This document shows, in pieces, positions 1 to 5,149 of a stretch of DNA of 5,149 bases. The notes beneath the pieces are model-generated. The model did no database searches, was not told the origin of the DNA, and saw nothing but the letters and a program-made list of their open reading frames with translations. The position numbers were made by a program, and so were the translations under genes. Numbering within the stretch: the first letter of the stretch is position 1; the number at the start of each line of letters is the position of its first letter. The stretch is from Parcubacteria group bacterium. Its GTDB lineage: Bacteria > Patescibacteriota > Minisyncoccia > UBA6257 > JACRHW01. The stretch covers positions 1 through 5,149 of the forward strand of contig JACRHX010000030.1 in the NCBI GenBank assembly GCA_016211955.1, in the 5' to 3' direction.

Positions 1-34
1 CAGGATGACAGTGGGTTTTTGGAAATTAGGAATT
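1..34. other. Short intergenic tail downstream of the propeller gene
   Basis: This is the non-coding stretch after the TAA of the propeller gene. Read on the minus strand it ends in CACTGTCATCCTG at the window edge. That matches the start of a 'TGTCATCCTGAGCG...' dispersed repeat that I know from many bacterial intergenic regions. Only 13 bases are visible, so this may be chance. No terminator hairpin is seen inside the window. Confidence 0.3.
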
Positions 35-1213
35 TTACTCAGCTGGCGATATCGTCAGCGAGTAAACGTATCCGTCTTTTCTGTTGTGGAAGTAGAGTGT
101 TTTTTCGTCTTCACTTAATCTAGGATATATTGCATCCTCTGTTATGGGATTTTGGGTAATTTCATCGGCGGTGAAGGTAATTAAATCAATACGATAAAAC
201 TTTTCGGTGAAATCGGTGCGTTGCATATAGTAATCATCGGGGAGATCAAGATTTGGCATATCTTTGCTCCACTCCATAGGTACCGCACAATAAAGATATA
301 TTCTGTTTTTGTCTGGAGTACATTTTTCTGGCATAGTAACAATACTAAGAACATTGGTTATTTGCGCTGTAGAATTTAAAAGAACAAGATTGTAGGGTTG
401 TTTTTCGTCTTCATCTTTTGGATTTTGAAGAAACGCAAGCGACGTACCTCCTCCCAAGGGTGTAATAGTAGCCCCTAGAACGTTAGTAAAATAGGGAGAG
501 AGTACTTTTGTGGTTAGGTTGAGGAGGAAGCTATTATTAGGTATGTTGTTTGTTGGTTTTTCGGTGAGGAGAAGTTGGTTGGTATCAAAAAGCTGAAGAC
601 GAAGATCTTGTGGAAGCAATTCTTTTATTAGCCGTTCTTTCTTTGTTGTTATTGTGTAGACAAAGATTCCTGTTTGGCCCGGAGATTCTTTATAGTAAAC
701 AAGTTCAGCATTGTTTAGAAAACGGATCTCTTTTATGCCTGTAGGTAAGGAGGTGGCGTTATTGGTTTTTGGGTTTATAAGGGAGAATTTTTTCTGTGTA
801 CTTACAGCCCCCTCCCCCACGAGAAGGAGAGTTCCATCAGGAGAACTGAAAAGGGTGTTGGGGTCTTGCACGGTAAATTCACCTATGCGAGTGGGTGTTC
901 CTGGCTGTGAGGATTCTGGTAATGAGGCGGTGGTAGTACCTAATTGTTTTTCCCAGAGAGCTCCCGATTCGTCAATAAAATAGAGTACATTATTACTATA
1001 GGTGAATATAGATATGGGGTTTTCTGTTTCCTTGATTGGCACCAGGGTTTCTGTCTGTGAAATTTCATCGGTCGGTATATTTGTTTCAGTAGTATCTACT
1101 GGCGTTCCAACTGAAGGTTGTTTTTTTGTACTAAAAAACAAAACAAAGACGCCAATGATTCCTATTACGAGGACGGTACCGACGACTACAATTATTTTTT
1201 GTTGTCGTGTCAT
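35..1213 (-). CDS. Membrane-anchored probable beta-propeller protein
   Basis: This 392-residue protein has a short basic N-terminus (TRQQK), one strongly hydrophobic helix at about residues 7-27, and a Thr/Ser/Pro/Glu-rich linker at about 30-65. The rest looks like repeated beta-blades. About seven units can be followed by eye, near residues 76-91, 120-156, 159-196, 204-240, 247-290, 295-352 and 363-389. They share patterns such as 'SPDGTLLLVG', 'SEDEKTLYF' and 'FYRIDLITF', as in WD40/TolB/DPP-N-type propellers. Two cysteines (298 and 309) could form a disulfide outside the cytoplasm. I chose the ATG at 1213 because it sits directly before the membrane helix, 11 bases after the upstream stop. 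An in-frame GTG at 1261 would add 16 residues and overlap the pilin gene. No Shine-Dalgarno is seen at either. The topology (N-terminus in, propeller out) and the role as a surface or envelope part of the secretion/pilus apparatus are inferred from context. No specific family is recognised. Confidence 0.8.
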   Translation of the reverse strand: MTRQQKIIVVVGTVLVIGIIGVFVLFFSTKKQPSVGTPVDTTETNIPTDEISQTETLVPIKETENPISIFTYSNNVLYFIDESGALWEKQLGTTTASLPESSQPGTPTRIGEFTVQDPNTLFSSPDGTLLLVGEGAVSTQKKFSLINPKTNNATSLPTGIKEIRFLNNAELVYYKESPGQTGIFVYTITTKKERLIKELLPQDLRLQLFDTNQLLLTEKPTNNIPNNSFLLNLTTKVLSPYFTNVLGATITPLGGGTSLAFLQNPKDEDEKQPYNLVLLNSTAQITNVLSIVTMPEKCTPDKNRIYLYCAVPMEWSKDMPNLDLPDDYYMQRTDFTEKFYRIDLITFTADEITQNPITEDAIYPRLSEDEKTLYFHNRKDGYVYSLTISPAE

Positions 1214-1224
1214 TGTGAATTTAT

Positions 1225-2319
1225 TTATTGAGTAGGCACTTTCTTTAAGCCTTCTCGACACTTTATTTGTTCGTCTTGTATTTTTTTAAAGGCAATATTT
1301 GCATCACGGACATTTAGCTGTAGTTTGGTTTCTGCCTGACCAAGTTGTATTGAATCGAACCAGTAATACCACCACTGTCCTGGTGTACATCCACCTGAAA
1401 CAAGCAACCAGGCTGGGATGGTACGTTCAAAGGCAACCGGCACCCCATGGTTATTGAGGAAATCAAAATCTTCTTTGTGTTCATTACATGACCAAAGATA
1501 CGTTCCATTTTGATGTGGCCAATATGTTGTTTTGATTTTTTGTAGTGTTGCTAGTTCAGCTTGTGTCTGAGTCAATTTATCCTGAGCTGCTGTTATTTTT
1601 GGCCCCGCTTCATCAATGCATGCTTGGAGGTTTGTTCTTTTCTGTTCGTTTGTGAGGGTTGAGTCATTTACTATATCGTTAACTTTTTTTGTATTTTCAT
1701 CTTTTGTGTTTCCCAGGTCTTCTTGTCTTTGTTTTTTCCCTTGTTCTAGTGCTGCTGTGCCTTCATTTTTATCTACAACCGGCGGTGCTATGTATGGTAG
1801 GTCGGGCCATAGCGCCTTGAGCCCCTTGCCTGTGATATCGGGGTTTATGGTGCGGAGGATGAGGATGCTTACGAGAAGCAGGACAAGTCCGGTAACTGCG
1901 TCATAGATGCGTTTTTGGCCCTGTTGGACACTTCCGATACTTGCGCCGGCCGCCATATATTGGAGACCGCCAATAGCAATTTGCATGACGGCGATTACTG
2001 CGGCGAGACCGAAAAGAAATTTAAATACGTAAGTAAGAAATTCTTCGAAATCACTAAGACTTTTTGCGTTGACTGTCTTTATTGGCTCACCTCCTCGCAC
2101 CCCTGGGAATGGGCTATGTAGCTCTACTTTTCCTATATTTTTTCCTATTCCCCAAAAACCACCATCACTACTTGCGAGGACGATGGGTGTTATCTGAAAT
2201 ATAAAAAAACCGAGCAAGAAAAGAGCTACGAGAGTTTTGGTTATTCCACCACTCTTCTTGAGCGAGCCTCGCCCCTTAGGCGGGAGTCCCGTGAGAAATC
2301 TCTTGCTTTCATATTTCAT
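1225..2319 (-). CDS. VirB2/TrbC-like T4SS pilin with large C-terminal extension
   Basis: This is a 364-residue exported protein. The signal peptide has a long basic n-region (1-29), a hydrophobic core (30-47) and a plausible cleavage after VLA-49. The pilin core follows. TM1 is at about 98-125 and ends in 'GGLQYMAAGAS', then comes a short basic loop (QQGQKRIYDA), then TM2 at about 141-157 ending in 'RTINPDITG'. This pattern is typical of the two-helix T4SS pilins of Patescibacteria (VirB2/TrbC-like). Such pilins are usually about 100-150 residues, whereas this one continues for some 200 more. The extension has a Pro-rich linker (172-182), a charged, probably helical or coiled region (183-262), a Trp/Tyr-rich segment (265-322) and a final helix. 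It has four cysteines (234, 278, 311, 354). The positive-inside rule puts the extension outside the cytoplasm. The ATG is 6 bases after the upstream stop and has no Shine-Dalgarno, so translational coupling is likely. The pilin core is well supported; the function of the extension is unknown. Confidence 0.82.
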   Translation of the reverse strand: MKYESKRFLTGLPPKGRGSLKKSGGITKTLVALFLLGFFIFQITPIVLASSDGGFWGIGKNIGKVELHSPFPGVRGGEPIKTVNAKSLSDFEEFLTYVFKFLFGLAAVIAVMQIAIGGLQYMAAGASIGSVQQGQKRIYDAVTGLVLLLVSILILRTINPDITGKGLKALWPDLPYIAPPVVDKNEGTAALEQGKKQRQEDLGNTKDENTKKVNDIVNDSTLTNEQKRTNLQACIDEAGPKITAAQDKLTQTQAELATLQKIKTTYWPHQNGTYLWSCNEHKEDFDFLNNHGVPVAFERTIPAWLLVSGGCTPGQWWYYWFDSIQLGQAETKLQLNVRDANIAFKKIQDEQIKCREGLKKVPTQ

Positions 2320-2325
2320 AAAGAT

Positions 2326-3000
2326 TTATGGTGCGATAATTGATACTTTTTGTAACGCCTCTTCGCGACTATTACGTAGATTGCTCGTGATCACCTGAAG
2401 TGTTGTTGCTGCATTGCTGGGGGTTTCCTCAGGGATTGTGATAATTGCTTGGTTTGGCTTTTCTGGGGATTGGTCACCGCTACTTACCCCCCCAACACTC
2501 CATAGGAAATCAAGTTCAAGGAGCGACAGTACATTAAAGAAGTAAGGGGTGGCTGTGAAATCTAGCGTCAGTGTCTGCGGTCTTATTACACCGGCGTACA
2601 GTGCGGTATTTTTCTCTGTGAGAAGTACGAGGGGGGATGCGACATGGACGAGTTGGGTGACTGTGTTTGATGCCCCGCCAGGATAGCGCATAAATACTTT
2701 TAATGGATATATCCCTGGTTTTTGGGTAACTATCATTTGTGTATGGTTAAGTCCTTGTCCTTGAGCAAATCGTGTTTCATTAAAATACCACGTATAGATA
2801 ATGTTGGTTGGAGATACTGTGTTTTGTATATCAATAACACTCACAAAGAGGGTTGATCCTTTTGTGGGGAGCGCCTTTCCGAGATAGCCAGGAGGAGTAT
2901 AAGAGTTTGTATACCAATTTAAATAATACGATTCTGCGTGCGCGGGGTATGTAATACTGAACATTCCTAGTAGTACAATTGTGATAAGTAGTTGACGCAT
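2326..3000 (-). CDS. Secreted protein with two Ig/PKD-like modules
   Basis: This is a 224-residue protein with a classical signal peptide: Met-Arg start, hydrophobic core at 4-18 and cleavage predicted after AHA-22. The mature part is beta-rich and appears to hold two Ig/PKD-like modules. The first, at about 48-120, has 'IIYTWYFNETRFAQGQG' followed by 'KPGIYPLKVFMRY'. The second, at about 140-222, has 'LDFLWSVGG' and then 'TTLQVITSNL'. The Trp in each 'xxW' strand and the later 'PGxYxLxV' strand are what suggest the fold. There are no cysteines, no later membrane helix and no sortase motif, so the protein should be periplasmic or surface-associated. It lies between the VirB4 ATPase and the pilin, 6 bases ahead of the pilin start, so it is probably made together with the pilin. 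A role as an assembly factor, pilus accessory or adhesin is inference from position. An extended -10 promoter sits just upstream, and no Shine-Dalgarno is visible. Confidence 0.8.
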   Translation of the reverse strand: MRQLLITIVLLGMFSITYPAHAESYYLNWYTNSYTPPGYLGKALPTKGSTLFVSVIDIQNTVSPTNIIYTWYFNETRFAQGQGLNHTQMIVTQKPGIYPLKVFMRYPGGASNTVTQLVHVASPLVLLTEKNTALYAGVIRPQTLTLDFTATPYFFNVLSLLELDFLWSVGGVSSGDQSPEKPNQAIITIPEETPSNAATTLQVITSNLRNSREEALQKVSIIAP

Positions 3001-3007
3001 TAAGATT

Positions 3008-3016
3008 AGTATAACA
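3008..3016 (-). promoter_or_regulatory. Extended -10 promoter for the secreted protein/pilin genes
   Basis: Read on the minus strand, the bases are TGTTATACT, an exact TGn extended -10 followed by TATACT (5 of 6 matches to TATAAT). No good -35 lies at 16-18 bases upstream, which is acceptable for an extended -10 promoter. The hexamer ends 7 bases before the ATG of the Ig-like gene, so transcription would begin at or next to the A of the start codon. This would give a leaderless or nearly leaderless mRNA for genes 3-2-1, and would fit the lack of a Shine-Dalgarno. It is a prediction from sequence only. Confidence 0.5.
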
Positions 3017-3021
3017 TAAAA

Positions 3022-3102
3022 TAGTTTGTTAGCTTTTTAGTGGCTTCGCCGTCTAGCTCGCTAGGTACTAACGAGCTAAACCCACTAACCGGCTATTGAG
3101 CT
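3022..3102. repeat. Intergenic palindromic repeat, copy 1 (81 nt, with 16-nt insertion)
   Basis: This aligns end to end with 4890-4954 once a 16-nt segment (3041-3056) is treated as an insertion; by hand I count 53 of 65 aligned bases identical. It contains an inner stem, 3054-3064 with 3068-3078, closed by a 3-base loop. This stem has one non-Watson-Crick position (C3061/A3071, which is a G-U wobble in the minus-strand RNA). An outer 7-bp stem pairs TTAGTGG (3037-3043) with CCACTAA (3082-3088). A small GGC-TTC-GCC hairpin lies within the insertion. The repeat overlaps the stop codon and last codons (Lys-Ala-Gln) of the VirB4 gene. It is not followed by a T-run in the minus-strand direction, so it does not look like an intrinsic terminator for this operon. 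Confidence 0.8.
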
Positions 3103-4886
3103 TTTTCTTGTGCTTTTGTGAGCATTTCTTCTGGTTTCGTTGTTGCAAGTTTGTTTTCTGTGTACGAAGCGATTACATGGATAGCGGCATGACGGAGACC
3201 AGCAAAGAGTATCCCCTCCCCCACCCCCGCCTCAAGGAGAATCATTTTTTCGGCCTCGGTGATGTTAAATGTTGTGCCGATCACATCAATTGTAGCGGGA
3301 GATTGCTTGAGGAGGAGCTGAAGAGAAGAGTTCGTTACAATAGGCATACCGAATGGTGAGCGTAAAAAGTCATCAATGTCCTGTGTGATCGTCGTGATGC
3401 CGAGATAATATTTTCTTCCGCGTTTTGCCATGCCGAAGAGGAAGTTTGCTCCGTCATTATACTTCATAAGCACCCACGCCTCATCAACAATAAGAAGGCG
3501 TTTCTTGAATTCTGCTCGAATAAGACTCCACATGAAGTTCAAGATCATATACATAGCAATAGGGCGAAGCTCTTCTTCAAGATCGCGGATATTAAAAACG
3601 GTAAGGCGATTTCGAATAGAGACGTTCGAGGGGCTGTTGAGAAAACCCGCGTAGGTTCCCTTGGTATATTTTTCCATACGTTTTGCGATGTCTGCTCCCC
3701 CATCAATACTTTCAAGCACGGTTTGTAGATCTCCCAACAAGGGCGGTGTTTTTCCTGTAAAGTCACTCGTGGGGGTGATTTCGCGCGAGGCGTAAGTTTC
3801 GAGAAGCGCCTGGTCGAGAAGCGCTTCTTCGGTGGGGGTGATTGCGCCGAGCATGATTTTAAGAAGTCCTGTAACCGTAAGAATATGAGATTTAAGAACA
3901 TCTGATGGTGCCTCATTGGGGGGTATTGGAGGAAGGTCAAATGGGTTGACACGGTGTTCTGAAGATAACGAAATTCTAAAATATCCTCCTCCGATCGCCT
4001 CCGCAAGGGCTTGGTATTCGTTTTCTGGATCGATAATTAATACATCCGTTCCCATCATGAGGCTTCGTAATATTTCAAGCTTTGTAAAATATGATTTTCC
4101 AGAACCTGATTTTGCAAAGACAACCATGTTGGCGTTCTCAAGCGAGAAGCGATCAAAGATGATAAGCCCATTGTTGTGCATGTTGATACCATAGAGAATT
4201 CCTTTGTCTGAAGTAAGTTCTGCTGAGTCGAAAGGAAAGATAGTAGAGATAGGGAGGGTGTTCATGGGGTTATATACTTGGATTTTATCTGATGCAAGAG
4301 GAAGAGTGGTTTGAAACCCTTCAAGGTGTTGGAAGAGGGTTGGTTTTATATAGATCATTCTTCCTTCGAGCATGCCGGATAGTTCATTTTCGTATTTTTC
4401 AAGTGATTTTACATCTGGCGCGTAGAGGGTTATATATACTCCAAAATGGAAGAGCCGTTCTTGCGCCTGCTGAAGTTGATCGCGGAGTTCTTCGATGTTT
4501 TTGTAGGATGATTCAAGGAGAGGGTCGCGTACGAGGCCTTTTTCTTGTTGTTCCCTAAGTTGACTTTCGATTTGTGCTACCTTTTTGCGGAGGTTTTTAA
4601 GCGCCGTTGCCGTATCGATGGGGTCAAGGTACATTGCGATATCAAAGCCCTTATCAAGATTTACCACAGGAGAGAACCATCCGCTCGAAAGCGTGTTGGG
4701 GTAGGAGAAGATAAAAAGGGTTTTTGTGTAGAGCGAGCCTATCTTGAGATAATCGTTTGAGACCTCTACGCCCGGAGGGGCAAGAAGATCTTGGAGCGAT
4801 TCTGCAGCAAATGAGTGTTGTGAGGGAAGCACACCAAAAGATTCTGGTTCTTTTTCTTCTTTTTTTCCAAAAAATGGGAAGTTCAT
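3093..4886 (-). CDS. virB4: VirB4-family type IV secretion ATPase
   Basis: This is a 597-residue cytoplasmic or membrane-associated ATPase that powers pilus assembly and substrate export in type IV secretion systems. The N-terminal part (about 30-215) resembles the VirB4/CagE/TrbE N-terminal domain, interrupted by a charged coiled coil at about 92-147. The RecA-like motor begins near 227 with 'GILYGINMHNNG'. Walker A is AKSGSGKS (258-265). 'VLIIDPENEYQ' (282-292) and 'RVNPFDLPP' (312-320) follow, which are family hallmarks. Walker B is LLIVDEAW (464-471), with Asp468/Glu469. 'AKRGRKYYLG' (487-496), 'TTITQD' (498-503) and 'IVTNSSLQLLLKQ' (516-528) complete the core. The protein appears intact; classical proteobacterial VirB4 is longer, near 800 residues. 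The start at 4886 lacks a Shine-Dalgarno. The upstream gene encodes a TraC-like partner, and three exported proteins follow downstream. Both flanking junctions carry the palindromic repeat. Whether the substrate is DNA, protein or only pilin cannot be told. Confidence 0.95.
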   Translation of the reverse strand: MNFPFFGKKEEKEPESFGVLPSQHSFAAESLQDLLAPPGVEVSNDYLKIGSLYTKTLFIFSYPNTLSSGWFSPVVNLDKGFDIAMYLDPIDTATALKNLRKKVAQIESQLREQQEKGLVRDPLLESSYKNIEELRDQLQQAQERLFHFGVYITLYAPDVKSLEKYENELSGMLEGRMIYIKPTLFQHLEGFQTTLPLASDKIQVYNPMNTLPISTIFPFDSAELTSDKGILYGINMHNNGLIIFDRFSLENANMVVFAKSGSGKSYFTKLEILRSLMMGTDVLIIDPENEYQALAEAIGGGYFRISLSSEHRVNPFDLPPIPPNEAPSDVLKSHILTVTGLLKIMLGAITPTEEALLDQALLETYASREITPTSDFTGKTPPLLGDLQTVLESIDGGADIAKRMEKYTKGTYAGFLNSPSNVSIRNRLTVFNIRDLEEELRPIAMYMILNFMWSLIRAEFKKRLLIVDEAWVLMKYNDGANFLFGMAKRGRKYYLGITTITQDIDDFLRSPFGMPIVTNSSLQLLLKQSPATIDVIGTTFNITEAEKMILLEAGVGEGILFAGLRHAAIHVIASYTENKLATTKPEEMLTKAQEKAQ

Positions 4887-4889
4887 AAT

Positions 4890-4954
4890 TAGTTTAGTAG
4901 CTTTTTAGCTCGTTAGTTGCTAGCGAGCTAATCTCGCTAAAGAGCTATTGAGCT
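4890..4954. repeat. Intergenic palindromic repeat, copy 2 (65 nt)
   Basis: This is the shorter copy of the 3022-3102 repeat, in the same orientation relative to the genes. The inner stem pairs 4905-4916 with 4920-4931 around a 3-base loop, and all positions are Watson-Crick except one T-G pair (T4913/G4923). An alternative outer pairing matches AGCTTTTTAGC (4899-4909) to GCTAAAGAGCT (4936-4946) with a single T-G pair. The right end covers the TAG stop of the upstream TraC-like gene (4953-4955). The left end stops 3 bases before the VirB4 ATG, so the repeat fills essentially the whole intergenic gap. There is no terminal T-run on the minus strand. Confidence 0.8.
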
Positions 4955-5149
4955 AAGTGAGTGATAACCGTTTTGCGATATCAACACCAACCTTTTCTGT
5001 TTCTTGTGGGTTGTAGAAGTTGTAGAAGAGTTCAACGAGTTCTTCGGTGCCGAGACGTATTGCGTTGAGACTCATGCGATTTAATCCCCCCATTACCACA
5101 TCGGTTCTCTGGTCAAGTTGATACTTTTTTGTTTCAAAATCCTCTGAAA
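4953..5149 (-). CDS. TraC-like / VirB4 N-terminal-like T4SS protein, partial (3' end)
   Basis: Sixty-four C-terminal residues can be read before a TAG stop; the 5' part lies beyond the window end. The visible protein contains 'KKYQLDQRTDVVMGGLNRM', then 'LNAIRLGTEELVELFYNFYNP', then a charged tail ending 'AKRLSLT'. The 'LxTEELxELFYxxYNP' pattern is characteristic of the small TraC-like proteins encoded directly before VirB4 in many Patescibacteria T4SS loci. It also resembles the 'eel..l...lNP' region of VirB4 N-terminal domains. It probably works with the ATPase at the cytoplasmic face of the membrane, as a detached portion of the VirB4 N-terminus. The family call rests on a short segment. 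The gap to the VirB4 start is 66 bases and is filled by the palindromic repeat. Confidence 0.7.
   Translation of the reverse strand, partial: SEDFETKKYQLDQRTDVVMGGLNRMSLNAIRLGTEELVELFYNFYNPQETEKVGVDIAKRLSLT

Noticed and set aside
1214..1261. The longer GTG start for the propeller protein, overlapping the pilin gene by 37 bases.
   Set aside because: The ATG at 1213 directly precedes the membrane helix and follows the pilin stop closely. The extra 16 residues are unlike a signal sequence, and there is no ribosome binding site for the GTG.
3037..3088. Hairpins between genes as rho-independent terminators.
   Set aside because: On the minus strand the stems are not followed by a run of T. The only T-runs nearby lie on the other strand, where there are no genes to terminate.
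3545..4006. A 153-codon open frame on the minus strand inside virB4, and several open frames of 60-97 codons on the plus strand.
   Set aside because: They overlap well-supported genes in other frames and their translations (many Arg, Ser and Cys, no recognisable domain) look like shadows. No start signals or conserved motifs were seen.
4092..4115. Alanine in place of the first glycine of Walker A in VirB4.
   Set aside because: The P-loop consensus allows Ala or Gly at this position and all other motor motifs are intact, so activity is expected to be normal.
3022..4954. The two repeat copies as ends (inverted repeats or att sites) of a mobile element containing virB4.
   Set aside because: They are in direct orientation, no integrase or transposase is present, and the enclosed gene belongs functionally with both flanking genes. 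Short intergenic repeats explain them better, although a MITE-like origin for each copy stays possible.
35..5149. Alternative genetic code with TGA read as glycine, as in some Patescibacteria.
   Set aside because: The genes have full expected domain lengths under the standard bacterial code with no in-frame TGA. The absence of TGA among five stops is too small a sample to mean more.

Overview
The window reads as part of a chromosomal type IV secretion (T4SS-like) or pilus locus from a Candidate Phyla Radiation (Patescibacteria) bacterium. The VirB4-type ATPase, the separate small TraC-like protein upstream of it, and the two-helix T4SS pilin ending in an 'INP' motif resemble the arrangement seen in those genomes. 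The DNA is AT-leaning and tightly packed. None of the four visible starts has a clear Shine-Dalgarno sequence, and the five visible stops are only TAA or TAG. The lineage is inferred from protein character, because there is no rRNA or marker gene here.

Every gene lies on the minus strand, so transcription runs from high to low coordinates. The order is: (1) the 3' end of a TraC-like/VirB4-N-terminal-like protein (4953-5149, running off the window); (2) a VirB4-family ATPase (3093-4886); (3) a secreted protein with two Ig/PKD-like modules (2326-3000); (4) a VirB2/TrbC-type pilin with a signal peptide and an unusual C-terminal domain of about 200 residues (1225-2319); (5) a single-pass membrane protein with a probable extracytoplasmic beta-propeller (35-1213). 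Genes 3, 4 and 5 are separated by only 6 and 11 bases. The ATPase and its partner would power assembly or export at the inner face of the membrane. The pilin is the likely structural subunit, and the Ig-like and propeller proteins are probably envelope or surface parts of the same apparatus.

The two wider junctions (3001-3092 and 4887-4952) each carry a copy of the same intergenic palindromic repeat. The repeat starts at the stop codon of the upstream gene and nearly reaches the next start. The 81-nt copy differs from the 65-nt copy by a clean 16-nt insertion. Between one copy and gene 3 there is a strong extended -10 promoter placed so that the transcript would be leaderless or nearly so. 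Genes 3-5 may therefore be expressed separately from the ATPase. The most interesting points are the repeat pair with its apparent compensatory changes, the enlarged pilin with possible in-frame repeat insertions, and the cluster of three exported proteins of unknown detailed function.
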